The notes under the pieces are model-generated. The model worked only from the letters and a program-made list of their open reading frames with translations, ran no database searches and was not told the origin of the DNA. The position numbers and the translations under genes were made by a program. From contig CALUPY010000003.1 in NCBI GenBank assembly GCA_944322755.1, forward strand, positions 1 to 64,000: 64,000 bases of DNA. The letters run 5' to 3'. Shown in pieces: positions 41,914 through 51,346 of this stretch. This stretch comes from Candidatus Gastranaerophilales bacterium. Its GTDB lineage: Bacteria; Cyanobacteriota; Vampirovibrionia; Gastranaerophilales; Gastranaerophilaceae. Each line of letters starts with the position of its first letter. Positions within the stretch are counted from its first letter, which is position 1.

Positions 41914-42273
41914 CTACTCTTTATTTAACGCAGCTTCGAGAGCTGTTTCAAGAGTCTCGATTTTTGCCTCAAGAGCCTTTATCTTCGCAGCATCCTCTTC
42001 ACTTTTAACAGACAAAGATTCTGTTTTTCTTTCATATGCAGAAACAGCTTTCTGGTTTCTGTACGAAGTGATTTTTGAACTCAAAAAGCCCATAATCATA
42101 CCCGTGAACACAAAAAGAATTGCCATAAGAGAAAGCGGCAGAGTATATACATTATGATTCAATATGCATACATATGTCACCTGATATGAGTGATTTACAT
42201 ATATAAAATAAAGCAATGCAATACTTATCAGAATATTCAGACAAAATGCGGCTATAGATGCGTTTCTTTTCAT
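41914..42273 (-). CDS. LapA-type (DUF1049) membrane protein
   Basis: A 119-aa protein with two membrane helices (about 8-27 and 46-68, the second starting LPLSLMAILFVFTGMIMGFL) followed by a coiled coil (EEDAAKIKALEAKIETLETALEAAL). This matches the LapA/YciS plan, which in E. coli helps regulate lipopolysaccharide assembly. Its ATG overlaps the rluD stop (ATGA). Confidence 0.75.
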   Translation of the reverse strand: MKRNASIAAFCLNILISIALLYFIYVNHSYQVTYVCILNHNVYTLPLSLMAILFVFTGMIMGFLSSKITSYRNQKAVSAYERKTESLSVKSEEDAAKIKALEAKIETLETALEAALNKE

Positions 42274-43190
42274 TTTTTACTCCTCATATAGTTGACTGTT
42301 TTTATAATATCACAAGATTCACCGATTGTGACAGTTTTTTCTTTTTTATCAAACAGTGAAATAAAAGTGAGTGAATAGGACTGAAGAACCTGTTCATGTG
42401 TATTTACAGGTATCTTAGCACCGCCATACAAGCTGTCATTAACCACCGGATGCCCGATATATGCCATATGTACTCTTATCTGATGAGTTCTGCCGGTTTC
42501 CAGTTTTATATCTAGCAAAGTAAAGCCCTTAAAACGCTCAAGGACTCGAAAATGAGTAACAGACGGTTTTCCATCGGGAGTAACTGCCATTTTTTCGGGT
42601 TTTGTCGGGTGTCTACCAATATTTTGAGTAATCGTGCCTTCGTCCGTCTCAAAGTTTCCTCCGACAACAGCGTAATATTTTTTTTGGATTGTCCGGTTTT
42701 GCATCTGCTGTTTTAAAAAATCATAGGCATCATTAGTTTTTGCAATCATCAAAAGACCGCTCGTGTTTCTATCCAGCCTGTGCACAATACCGGGGCGGTA
42801 TTCACCGTTGCAGTCACACAGCGGATATTTTCCTATCAAAGCATTCACAAGTGTTTTCGATGTCTCTTCTGAGGTTGGATGTGTAAGCATATTTTTTGGC
42901 TTATTCACAACAAGCATAGTTTCATCTTCATACACAACCTCTATATTTATATCCTCAGGTTCAATAACAAGCCTATTTTCATTTTCGATATTTATTTCGA
43001 GAAAGTCATCTGTTTTCAGAATATAAGAATTTTTTGCAAGAGAAGAATTGACTTTCACATTACCGTTTTTTATCTGTTTTTGCAAAGCGCTTCTTGATAG
43101 TTCGGGGAACAAACCGGACACAAACAAATCCAGCCTCACACCCGCATCATCAGGGTCAATATAAAATTTTTCATGCATTTCGTTTTTCAT
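42270..43190 (-). CDS. rluD: 23S rRNA pseudouridine synthase RluD family
   Basis: A 306-aa enzyme with an N-terminal S4 domain (VRLDLFVSGLFPELSRSALQ) and a RluA-type catalytic domain: PGIVHRLDRNTSGLLMIAK with catalytic Asp, then LETGRTHQIRVHM. RluD, RluC and RluA homologues are hard to tell apart; RluD is the usual name for those with an S4 domain next to lspA. The start at 43190 overlaps lspA by 20 bp. Confidence 0.92.
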   Translation of the reverse strand: MKNEMHEKFYIDPDDAGVRLDLFVSGLFPELSRSALQKQIKNGNVKVNSSLAKNSYILKTDDFLEINIENENRLVIEPEDINIEVVYEDETMLVVNKPKNMLTHPTSEETSKTLVNALIGKYPLCDCNGEYRPGIVHRLDRNTSGLLMIAKTNDAYDFLKQQMQNRTIQKKYYAVVGGNFETDEGTITQNIGRHPTKPEKMAVTPDGKPSVTHFRVLERFKGFTLLDIKLETGRTHQIRVHMAYIGHPVVNDSLYGGAKIPVNTHEQVLQSYSLTFISLFDKKEKTVTIGESCDIIKTVNYMRSKK

Positions 43191-43677
43191 TGCCAAAAAG
43201 TATTTTACAGATTATAAGAAAAGCCGCTATATTTATAAAGATATCAGAAAGATTAAAAATAGGAAAATCAACAAACGTAATTCTTATATAATCAGTAACA
43301 AATCCGTCCGCCATCCGCTCTGCAAGGTTGCCCAAAATACCTGCGGAAAACAATGACAGAAGGATAATTGAAGGCATTGCAAGAGATTTTATGTGCTTTA
43401 AAACATACAAAACAACGGCGGCAAGTATCAAAACGGAAACAACAATAAGAACATCCGTATGCGTCTGGAAAAGGCTGAAAGCAGCTCCGGTATTTTTTAC
43501 AAAATCAATACTGAAAAGGAAAAAATTCTGCTGGTCGTAATTCGCATGTAAAAAATCCCGAATCAGAAACGACACCCCGGAAAGTATAAGGGTTACAGAG
43601 GCATATACTAAAAATTTCAGACCGGGTTTAAATGTTTTCATCCTTTTTTTCACTGCTTTCGCTAAATTGTTTTGCAA
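43171..43677 (-). CDS. lspA: Lipoprotein signal peptidase II
   Basis: A four-helix inner-membrane aspartic peptidase, up to 168 aa. Motifs VKNTGAAFSLF, GNLAERMADGFVTDYI and FPIFNLSDIFI contain the two catalytic Asp residues. The frame opens with TTG at 43677; the ATG at 43641 (MKTFKPGLKF) is an alternative, but neither has a good SD. It processes lipoproteins such as the one at 29913. It overlaps both neighbours and is part of a run with rluD and lapA. Confidence 0.93.
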   Translation of the reverse strand: MQNNLAKAVKKRMKTFKPGLKFLVYASVTLILSGVSFLIRDFLHANYDQQNFFLFSIDFVKNTGAAFSLFQTHTDVLIVVSVLILAAVVLYVLKHIKSLAMPSIILLSLFSAGILGNLAERMADGFVTDYIRITFVDFPIFNLSDIFINIAAFLIICKILFGNEKRNA

Positions 43678-44524
43678 TATTAACTCTGGTGGTTAAAAGT
43701 GCAATTCCTTTGATTTTTATATTCACATCGTTTTCATTAATTTTTGCTTCGGCAATCCCGACAGAGGCAATTGCATTTTCATTTTTATTTTCATCGTTTG
43801 CTCTGAGAATACGTTCCTGAACAGTGTCGGCTTTTATGCTTCTGAAAGCATCCTCGGGTTTGTCCATCGGATATTTTATAGTTTCGTTGTTTATTGAAAT
43901 CATTGCGAGATATTCTTTAGGAACATCGACTCTGAGACTTGCTGTATATTCTTTGCCGGCATAGGCTTTTGCAGGTGCATCTATTGCCATTTTTATATCT
44001 TTCGCAACGCCGTACTTTAGTGAAGTCGTTTCGTGAATTATTGAATCCGCGTAAATTTTCCATTCACCAGCGACTTTTTTTAGGTAATACACAATCACAG
44101 CATCCGAATCTACATAGGCATTTCCCGGAATATAATCAACAGACATAGTGGTGTCGCCTTTTATTGACTCGCGGGTGATTACTGTGGCATTATCGTGCTC
44201 TGCACTGATAAACTGGATTTTTTGGGTGTATTTTACATCAGGATATGCCATCCATGCTTCTTTAGCTATTTCAGAGAGTTTCTTTTTGGTAATTCCGTCA
44301 GAATTTACATATCCGTCTGCATACATATTCATTAATTTATCAAGCTTATGCTGAACCGAGTATTTATTAAAGTTACGGAAAAACACGCGCAAATCATTGT
44401 TTTTTGATTCAAGTGACATGTCTGTAAATCCGATATTCTTCAAATTAACGTCCTGCGCAAAAACAGAACCCGAAAATCCTAATAAAGCGGTAAAAACTAA
44501 AATAACTGATAATAAATTCCTCAT
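43628..44524 (-). CDS. Exported NTF2/SnoaL-like domain protein
   Basis: A 298-aa protein with a signal peptide (MRNLLSVILVFTALLGFSGS, cleavage after VFA). Residues about 42-160 have the pattern of NTF2-like folds: FFRNFNKYSVQHKLDKLMNMYADGY, then KIQFISAEHDNATVITRES and VYYLKKVAGEWKIYADSII. The C-terminal half is beta-rich. A periplasmic role is inferred; no ligand is known. Its end overlaps lspA. Confidence 0.8.
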   Translation of the reverse strand: MRNLLSVILVFTALLGFSGSVFAQDVNLKNIGFTDMSLESKNNDLRVFFRNFNKYSVQHKLDKLMNMYADGYVNSDGITKKKLSEIAKEAWMAYPDVKYTQKIQFISAEHDNATVITRESIKGDTTMSVDYIPGNAYVDSDAVIVYYLKKVAGEWKIYADSIIHETTSLKYGVAKDIKMAIDAPAKAYAGKEYTASLRVDVPKEYLAMISINNETIKYPMDKPEDAFRSIKADTVQERILRANDENKNENAIASVGIAEAKINENDVNIKIKGIALLTTRVNIAKQFSESSEKKDENI

Positions 44525-44563
44525 CCGTTGTTCCTTGTCATATGGTTATTTCTTATTGGTAAT

Positions 44564-44591
44564 ATTATAGCAAAAATTTAAATGAATTCAA
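44564..44591 (-). promoter_or_regulatory. Predicted promoter of the NTF2-like gene run
   Basis: Minus strand TTGAAT (44586-44591), 16-nt spacer, TATAAT (44564-44569). Confidence 0.6.
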
Positions 44592-44783
44592 AAATCAAAA
44601 AGAATTTGGATTTTATGAAGCATATTTTCTGCAAAAACGAAAAATCCATAAAGTTGAACAACTAATAAAGCAGGATTTTTTTTACAGCATTGGCGGATTC
44701 TATTGTTTTTTACAATTGCGCAAAACACACTAAAAATGCAAATATTTATTTTTTTGCTAAAATATTTATTTGTGGAGGAAACT

Positions 44784-45560
44784 ATGCTACTAACAATTGA
44801 TATCGGAAACACATCTACAACAATAGGTATTTTTGACGGAAAAGAACTGAAAGACACATGGTCAATCGCCTCTGAACATCACCGTTCTGATGACGAAATA
44901 GGAATTTTGCTAATGAACCTGATGCAGCTGCACTCTTATCTTGATAAAGTAGATGCAGCAGTAATCTGCAGCGTCGTTGTACCGCTCACAGAACGATACA
45001 GAAACGCGTTGAAAAGATATTTAAAAATCACGCCCTTTGTTGTTTCCAACAAAAACATAACCCTTCTTGAATTTAATGTTGATTTTCCGGAAGAAGTCGG
45101 TGCAGACAGAATAGTAAACGCATTTGCAGCATATTCAATATACAAAACAAACTGCATTGTCGTCGATTTCGGTACAGCGACATCGTTTGATATAGTGACG
45201 GAAGACGGAAAATTTCAGGGAGGCGTAATTGCTGCGGGTATGAAACTGCAGGCAGAAAGCCTTAAAACCCATACCTCAAAACTTCCGTTGATAAAAATTG
45301 AAGCGCCCAAAAATGCTATCGGAAAAAACAGTATTGATGCAATGCTTTCGGGTACGGTTAGGGGTCATGCCTGCATGGTAGACGGAATGCTCGAGGCTTG
45401 CGAACAGGAGCTCGGCGTTCCTGTAAAGGTGATTGCGACAGGCGGATACTCTGAAATAGTAGCAAAGTACATGAAACGTAAATTCGACTGCATAAATCCC
45501 TGGATTACTCTCGAAGGATTGCGCCTAATTAATGAATTCCATTCAAAAAATATACACTAA
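44784..45560 (+). CDS. coaX: Type III pantothenate kinase
   Basis: A 258-aa ASKHA-fold kinase for the first step of coenzyme A synthesis. Motifs: LLTIDIGNTSTTIGIF (phosphate 1), EEVGADRIVNAFAAY, VVDFGTATSFDIV with the catalytic and metal residues, and VIATGGYSEIVAKY. The ATG at 44784 has a strong GGAGGAA; the frame upstream of it is not coding. Length is normal for PanK-III. Confidence 0.96.
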   Translation: MLLTIDIGNTSTTIGIFDGKELKDTWSIASEHHRSDDEIGILLMNLMQLHSYLDKVDAAVICSVVVPLTERYRNALKRYLKITPFVVSNKNITLLEFNVDFPEEVGADRIVNAFAAYSIYKTNCIVVDFGTATSFDIVTEDGKFQGGVIAAGMKLQAESLKTHTSKLPLIKIEAPKNAIGKNSIDAMLSGTVRGHACMVDGMLEACEQELGVPVKVIATGGYSEIVAKYMKRKFDCINPWITLEGLRLINEFHSKNIH

Positions 45561-45622
45561 ATAACGGAGTAAATTTATCAAAAACTTCTATATACTACAA
45601 ACATAGGGGTAGGAGTTTTAAG

Positions 45623-45886
45623 ATGAATTGTGCAAGATTATACAGACACAGTGCCATATCAGACCTTTATGTACCGCAAAATGACGGCGAGCTTTCTGAT
45701 TCGATTCTGCAAACCTGGACTCCTCAGGCAATAGAATGCTACGAACTGGGTCAGAATTGCAGTAAATGTTCCATTACTAAGGGCAGCTACTCTTTCATCT
45801 GCCAGATGCCCAAAGTAATCAAAGTCCTCCTGAAAGAACAGGGGAAGCCTGATACCAAAGGAAAAGATATTTATATAGTAAACTAG
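45623..45886 (+). CDS. Small Cys-containing protein (87 aa), unrecognised
   Basis: Starts MNCARLYRHSAISDLYVP. Residues 37-60 hold CYELGQNCSKCSITKG and a further Cys (FICQMPKVIKVLL); the C..C pair could bind metal or be structural. SD TAGGAG is good. It stands alone downstream of coaX. The gap 45887-46024 shows nothing further. Confidence 0.65.
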   Translation: MNCARLYRHSAISDLYVPQNDGELSDSILQTWTPQAIECYELGQNCSKCSITKGSYSFICQMPKVIKVLLKEQGKPDTKGKDIYIVN

Positions 45887-46024
45887 TGCATCGCATGCAC
45901 ATTAATCACGGACTTTTGTTACTGAAAACTCTGACTTTAAGAGGGAATGCAAGCCGCACAATGTCATACTAAATCACAGTTTGCAGGAACATGCGTCCCG
46001 TTAACACAAAGCAGCAATCTGCGT

Positions 46025-46429
46025 CTAAAATTTTTCTATAAAAAGTCTCACAGCTTCATCTACAGTCGACGGAGAGGTCAAATCCTGCTCTTTTGTCATA
46101 GGACGCTGCACTGACATATTCATGCCGCCTGTTCTTTTTTTGTATATCAAAAGAATGACGAACAGAACAGCGCAAGAGCCGACCACCCAGAGCATAGTTG
46201 TAAAAAACTTGCCCAGAACTATTTTACCTTCACTATCCCGCGGCAGCCGCACATCGGAATTTGTTGAACTCTGCTGTTTTACGGGCTGTGACACCTGAGT
46301 CTGCTCTGTTTGTGACGGAGGATTCACCGACGGAAACTGCAATGCCAGGCTCTGACCTGCAGGTATAAGCGTAAATCCGCCTATAACCGCCGTTGTTAAC
46401 AGAGTGATTATGAACTTTTTACTATTCAT
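46025..46429 (-). CDS. Single-pass membrane protein with FliO-like layout
   Basis: A 134-aa protein: N-terminal signal-like helix (KKFIITLLTTAVIGGFTLIP), Gln/Ser/Pro-rich periplasmic stretch, one membrane helix (TTMLWVVGSCAVLFVILLIY), then KKRTGGMNMSVQ and a short cytoplasmic tail. Length and order resemble FliO of the flagellar export apparatus, but the sequence alone does not prove it. The ATG at 46429 overlaps the RNase E/G stop by 8 bp, so translation is coupled. Confidence 0.6.
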   Translation of the reverse strand: MNSKKFIITLLTTAVIGGFTLIPAGQSLALQFPSVNPPSQTEQTQVSQPVKQQSSTNSDVRLPRDSEGKIVLGKFFTTMLWVVGSCAVLFVILLIYKKRTGGMNMSVQRPMTKEQDLTSPSTVDEAVRLFIEKF

Positions 46430-48293
46430 TTGATGGAGTTTCATCTGCTTTTTCTTTCTTTGCCGAAGATCTTTTTCTCGGTCTAGTCGGTTTTCTTGTC
46501 CTTGTATTTTTTCTTTTGGGTTTTTCCTGCGGTGCATCAGAAGCCTCAACAGGTTCCGAAGTTATAACATTTTCTTCGGAAGGAGCAGGTGTTTCGATGG
46601 TATCTGCCTGCACCGGCGCATCCTCAGGTTTTACAGAATCCGGTTCCTTATGAACATGCGGTTCTTGAGATTCCGGCATCAGTTCAACCTGAGGAAGAGT
46701 ATTTTCCTCTAACCTGACTTCGGAAGTCTTCTCCTCTATTTCATCAAGAATGTTAAATACATTTTTTCTTCCGCCTCTGTTGTTTTTAAAGTGTTTTTCT
46801 TTTGCGTCTTTAGAAACATTCTGAACGTTAACAGTAGACGAAAGTTCCGGAGACAGTGATGATTCTTTAATTTTCTGAACTGCGTCATCCGGTGTAAACT
46901 CAATATTCTCAGCATTCTTTTGTTTCTTATCATTCTGTCTTTTTGCGGTCAAAGACGGATTGGAACTCTGGTTGTGCTGATGATTGAATACATTGTTGTC
47001 TTTTTTGCTATTTTTCTTGATTTGTCCGACAGGAATTTTCAGCTTAGCAGCTTTTGAACGGTATTCACCTTCAGCAACAGATGAGGAGAACGTAAACTCC
47101 TCTATAATATGCCCCGTTCCCTGACATGCCTGGCATTTTTTCGTAAAGATTTCATCAAGGCTCTGCCCCTGTCTGTGTCTGGTCATTTCCACAAGTCCGA
47201 GATCAGAAAGCTGTCCGACCTGCGGTTTAGCCTTATCAGATTCAATAGCGAGTTCAAGTTCCTGGAGAATAGAGAGTTTGTCCGCACGGCTGAGCATGTC
47301 AATAAAGTCAATAATAATCATACCGCCGATGTTACGGAGTTTTAGCTGTCTTGCAATCTCAACAACCGCTTCTTTGTTTGTTTTTAAAATAGTTTCATCC
47401 TGCGTAGCAGAGCTGATAAATTTGCCGCTGTTAACGTCGATAACGGTCATAGCCTCTGTCGTCTGTATGAAGAGATATCCGCCCGAGGGAAGATTGACTT
47501 TTATTTGAAGCGCATTTCTGATTTCTTTTTGAATACCGGAAGCCGCAATAAGAGGCTCTGTGCCCTTATAAACAGAGATATCAATTTCTTTATTGAGATT
47601 CCAGTTCTGTATAAGCTGCTGTGTTCTGTGCATTGCAAAAGAAGTGTCTACAATAATTTCTTTCACATCTTCGTCGCACGCTTCTCTTATTACACGGTAT
47701 AATAAATCCTGGTCTCTGTACAAAAGGTTCGGCGCAGAAACCATTTCTGCCTGAGTAACAATAGTATTCCACTTTTCAAGAAGAATTTCCAAATCCTCCT
47801 GGATTTCTGCCTCAGTCTGCCCTTCTGCCTCTGTTCTTATAATAACGCCCAGACCTACAGGTTTGAGCAGGTTGACAATAGATTTCAGTCTGGCGCGTTC
47901 TTTCGGAGTAGAAATCTTTTTACTTACACTTACGCCCGATTCATAAGGCATAAGGACAAGAAACCTTCCGGGAAGGCTGATAGAAGTAGTTACACGCGGA
48001 CCTTTGTGACCGGTCGGTTCTTTTACAACCTGAACCATAAGCTTCTGTTTTGGGGAGAGTTTATCCTGCAGTCCTCCTTTTCCGATAACGTCCGCTGCAT
48101 GGAGAAATCCCATTTTGTCCGAGCCTACATTTACAAATGCCGCTTCTATACTGGGCAGAATGTTCTCAACTTTACTCAGATAAACGTCACCGAGGAGAAT
48201 ATCACCGCGGTGGATGAAAAATTCAGTAATTTTTCCATCCTCAAATACTGCTGCGATGTTGTCACGTTCAGCAATTACAATTGATTTTTTCAT
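46422..48293 (-). CDS. Ribonuclease E/G family endoribonuclease
   Basis: A 623-aa protein. N-terminal part: S1 domain (about 33-115, FFIHRGDILLGDVYLSKVEN), 5' sensor and DNase-I-like catalytic domain with VIDVNSGKF and GGMIIIDFIDM holding the catalytic Asp pair, then zinc-link KKCQACQGTGHI. The last 210 residues are disordered and charged, ending in a basic KPKRKNTRTRKPTRPRKR, as in RNA-binding tails of RNase E. It follows the radical SAM gene, an arrangement common in related phyla. Confidence 0.93.
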   Translation of the reverse strand: MKKSIVIAERDNIAAVFEDGKITEFFIHRGDILLGDVYLSKVENILPSIEAAFVNVGSDKMGFLHAADVIGKGGLQDKLSPKQKLMVQVVKEPTGHKGPRVTTSISLPGRFLVLMPYESGVSVSKKISTPKERARLKSIVNLLKPVGLGVIIRTEAEGQTEAEIQEDLEILLEKWNTIVTQAEMVSAPNLLYRDQDLLYRVIREACDEDVKEIIVDTSFAMHRTQQLIQNWNLNKEIDISVYKGTEPLIAASGIQKEIRNALQIKVNLPSGGYLFIQTTEAMTVIDVNSGKFISSATQDETILKTNKEAVVEIARQLKLRNIGGMIIIDFIDMLSRADKLSILQELELAIESDKAKPQVGQLSDLGLVEMTRHRQGQSLDEIFTKKCQACQGTGHIIEEFTFSSSVAEGEYRSKAAKLKIPVGQIKKNSKKDNNVFNHQHNQSSNPSLTAKRQNDKKQKNAENIEFTPDDAVQKIKESSLSPELSSTVNVQNVSKDAKEKHFKNNRGGRKNVFNILDEIEEKTSEVRLEENTLPQVELMPESQEPHVHKEPDSVKPEDAPVQADTIETPAPSEENVITSEPVEASDAPQEKPKRKNTRTRKPTRPRKRSSAKKEKADETPSNE

Positions 48294-48324
48294 AAATAAT
48301 TCCTTTTTAAACTTTTAAAAACTT

Positions 48325-50826
48325 TTATATCTCTATCAGGTTCTCATCAAAAAATTTGAGACGTCTGATATTAAATTTTTCGTCAGGATAGAAAAATTTG
48401 ATTAATTCGTCAGGACGCACAGACGGAATATCAGAATTCTGCCCTGCTTTAATCGTGATATAGAGTTTACATCCATCAATCTCTATATCTCTGACTGAAT
48501 TGTTTATACATATTAATTTGTCTATACCTTTTTTTGTCTTCTTCGTGAGATAAATTTCTTTCTCTGAAGCAAGCTCATTTTTAATATACCCTAAATTTGG
48601 AGAATTGGGAATACCCTGATTTTTAGGAACAAACTCATATTTTGCCCATTGAACAAGCACATCAAGGCTTTTCGACTTTTTGTCAATTTCACAAATTTTA
48701 ATAATTCGTGCATTTTTATCCAATACAGAGTTTAAAATATCTTTTATTTCCTCTGCCGTACGCTCTTCCCGGAGTTCAAACTCAAAAAACTCACCCTCGC
48801 TCTCCACAAACAACGGCAGTGCAACCCCTAGAGAAATTTTGGGTATAGGATTAAACCCCTCAGTGAATACAACGTTCAGTCCGGAGCGGAAAAGTGCTTT
48901 CATCAAAGTATTCTGCCAGTCAAGGTGGGACAGGTATTTTAAATATCCTCTCTTTGTAATAACTGCACGATATTTTTTTACCTCAGCCGTAGTCTCCGGA
49001 GCTTTTTCAAGTTTAGGACTATAAGGCGCATCGAGCTGTTTTTTAACATGGAAAGAACTGCAGATTCCGCAGTCAGAACATTTTGTCTCACAGGGAACAG
49101 CCGTTAAGTTTCGCATAGCAGTTTTGTACTGTTCAATAAACCACGACTTTTTAATACCCGTATCAATAAAATCCCACGGCAGCACATCGTCTAAATCAAA
49201 CTCTTTTTGCGCAAGAGCTCTTATCGGAATATGCACGCTGTCGGCAACTTCCTTCCATTTTTCATGCGAAAAATTCTCATCCCAAGTGTCAAGATAACAC
49301 CCCGCCTGGTACAGCGCCTCAATATACCTGCATAATGAATCATCACCGCGCGTCAGTACTGCTTCAATCTGGGAGACATATTTATCATGAATTTTTATTC
49401 TCACACCTTTGAGTGAGCGCGATTTTTCCTTAATGTAATGAATTTTGTCAGTCAAATCCTCAATAGAGTTTTGTGCGCACCACTGAAAAGGTGTAAAAGG
49501 CTTGGGCACAAAGATAGAAAGAGTGCAATTCAGTTTCAGGTCGTCTTTAAGATTGTTTTCTTTTCTGAGCAGTTTTGCTCTGTATTTTATTTTTGACAGA
49601 AGCTCTATCATTTCATCTATATCAGTATAAGTCTCTGTCGGCAGTCCCATAATAAAATAGAATTTTATTGTATCATAGCCGTTTAAATAGCAGTCCAGCG
49701 TGGTATTAACGATTTGTTCTTCTGTCAGATTTTTGTTAATGACATCCCTGAGCCTCTGCGAACCCGCCTCCGGTGCAAGTGTAATCGTCGTTTTCCTCAC
49801 ATCTTTAACAAGATTCGACAGTCTTATATTAAAACGGTCAATCCTCTGGCTTGGCAAAGACGCTGAAACCTTTTTTGAACTAAAATGACAGGTCAGCTCC
49901 TCCAGCACCGATTCTATATTTGTGTAATCGTTCGATGAAAGCGAAAGAAGCGAAAATTCATCATAACCGGTATTTTTTACAAGCTCTTTTGTAACTTTTA
50001 TAATATCTTCCGCTTTGCGCTCTCTGATAGGCAGGTTTACGTGCCCGGGCTGGCAGAATCTGCACATCCTGCCGCAGCCTCTTCTGATTTCAACAACAGC
50101 ACGGTCATGAATGGATGTTGAAAACGGAACAGGGTGTTTTGTAGGAGCAGAGGTCATTCGAAAATCATAAATCCGCTTTTTAACCTCGCGGTCAAGTTTT
50201 ACCGATGGAACATAAACACCTTCAATATCCGCAAGTTTTCTTAAAATTTCCGCTCTTGGCGAACTTTTTGCCTTTAATTGTTTATAAACATCAAATATCT
50301 CATCAAAGATTTCTTCCCCGTCACCAATCAAAAATGCGTCAACAAAATCCTTCAGCGGTTCGGGATTGTATGCACAGGGGCCGCCAGAGAGAATTATCGG
50401 ATGGGTTTCATCTCTGTCTGATGATTTAACAGGAATATGTGCCATATCCATCAAAGCAAGCACTGTCGGATAGCACAGTTCATACTGTATGGAAAAACCA
50501 ACAAAATCAAATTCTTTTAAAAACACCTTTGACTCAAGCGCGTAGAGCGGAAGATTTTTAGCTTTCAGCTCTTCCCGAAAGTCTTTATCAGGTGCATAAA
50601 ACCTGTCGCAATAAACGCCCTCAAGCGAATTTATGTGTTCATAAAGAACTCTGTGCCCGAGGTTGCTTGCCCCGACTTCATATCTGTCAGGAAATCCCAT
50701 TGCAAAAGTTACATCTTGTTTTTCAAAATCTTTATTATATGAGAACACTTCATGCCCCATATACTGATATGGTTTATTCACGTTGGAAAGCAAGTCATCC
50801 AGCGTATTTTCATCAATCTTTTTCAT
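48325..50826 (-). CDS. TIGR03960-type radical SAM protein fused to DUF2344 (TIGR03936) domain
   Basis: An 833-aa protein. Residues about 30-200 are a B12-binding-like region (FAMGFPDRYEVGASNLGH). The radical SAM cluster motif is CGRMCRFCQPGHVNLPIRER near 255. Around 590 lies CETKCSDCGICSSF, a second Cys group. From about 625 the DUF2344 domain begins (YRAVITKRGYLKYLSHLDWQN), and EGFNPIPKISLGVALPLFVES is its usual motif. Reaction unknown. In many bacteria it is next to RNase E/G and ribosomal protein genes. Confidence 0.93.
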   Translation of the reverse strand: MKKIDENTLDDLLSNVNKPYQYMGHEVFSYNKDFEKQDVTFAMGFPDRYEVGASNLGHRVLYEHINSLEGVYCDRFYAPDKDFREELKAKNLPLYALESKVFLKEFDFVGFSIQYELCYPTVLALMDMAHIPVKSSDRDETHPIILSGGPCAYNPEPLKDFVDAFLIGDGEEIFDEIFDVYKQLKAKSSPRAEILRKLADIEGVYVPSVKLDREVKKRIYDFRMTSAPTKHPVPFSTSIHDRAVVEIRRGCGRMCRFCQPGHVNLPIRERKAEDIIKVTKELVKNTGYDEFSLLSLSSNDYTNIESVLEELTCHFSSKKVSASLPSQRIDRFNIRLSNLVKDVRKTTITLAPEAGSQRLRDVINKNLTEEQIVNTTLDCYLNGYDTIKFYFIMGLPTETYTDIDEMIELLSKIKYRAKLLRKENNLKDDLKLNCTLSIFVPKPFTPFQWCAQNSIEDLTDKIHYIKEKSRSLKGVRIKIHDKYVSQIEAVLTRGDDSLCRYIEALYQAGCYLDTWDENFSHEKWKEVADSVHIPIRALAQKEFDLDDVLPWDFIDTGIKKSWFIEQYKTAMRNLTAVPCETKCSDCGICSSFHVKKQLDAPYSPKLEKAPETTAEVKKYRAVITKRGYLKYLSHLDWQNTLMKALFRSGLNVVFTEGFNPIPKISLGVALPLFVESEGEFFEFELREERTAEEIKDILNSVLDKNARIIKICEIDKKSKSLDVLVQWAKYEFVPKNQGIPNSPNLGYIKNELASEKEIYLTKKTKKGIDKLICINNSVRDIEIDGCKLYITIKAGQNSDIPSVRPDELIKFFYPDEKFNIRRLKFFDENLIEI

Positions 50827-50871
50827 TTCTGTTATTTGCCGCTTCCAAAATGGTATTTTATTTTATCGGAA

Positions 50872-51255
50872 CTATGCCAAATCTCTTGGCAAAAACTTGT
50901 CTATTTCTATTATAGTTCCGCTTAGTTCATTATTCCTGAACATAAGAAGAAAATCAAGGAGTTTGTCATTCGGAACATTGTAACTGTACAACGAAACACC
51001 CCCGTTTTTCTCACGCATAACTTTCACTATATACCTGCAGTCTTTTGCATAGTCCAGCAGATTTTCTTCCTTAAAAGGATAGCCGTTTACGTCCTTATCC
51101 AGCCTTACATAGCTGAATCCGGCAAAAGATTTTACTCTTTCTTTTAAATCGGCGTGTTTGTTACTGTTATGCTTTTTAAAAATGTTTATTACTTTATTGC
51201 TGATTTCATCTGTCATAACACCATTAAACCCTGTATTCACAAGATTGTCTAACAT
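50872..51255 (-). CDS. Small 127-aa protein, unrecognised
   Basis: Begins MLDNLVNTGFNGVMTDEI at 51255; an inner ATG at 51216 is an alternative, and neither has a clear SD. Alpha/beta composition with FAGFSYVRLDKDVNGYPF and a C-terminal NELSGTIIEIDKFLPRDL. No homologue recognised. It precedes the radical SAM gene by 45 bp in the same direction. Confidence 0.65.
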   Translation of the reverse strand: MLDNLVNTGFNGVMTDEISNKVINIFKKHNSNKHADLKERVKSFAGFSYVRLDKDVNGYPFKEENLLDYAKDCRYIVKVMREKNGGVSLYSYNVPNDKLLDFLLMFRNNELSGTIIEIDKFLPRDLA

Positions 51256-51316
51256 TTTACAAAACTGTAATATTACGAATTGTAACGAATAAAAAAAAAT
51301 GCGCAATTTTAAACCC

Positions 51317-51346
51317 AATATATACTTTATATATATGTAAGACATA
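51317..51346 (+). promoter_or_regulatory. TATA-rich shared element before candidate sRNA II
   Basis: AATATATACTTTATATATAT followed by GTAAGACATAAA. Same consensus as 40179-40215 and 41761-41790, on the plus strand. Confidence 0.5.

Noticed and set aside
46430-46549. N-terminal extension of the FliO-like protein
   Set aside because: It is the RNase E/G tail read in another frame; the membrane signal begins at the ATG at 46429.
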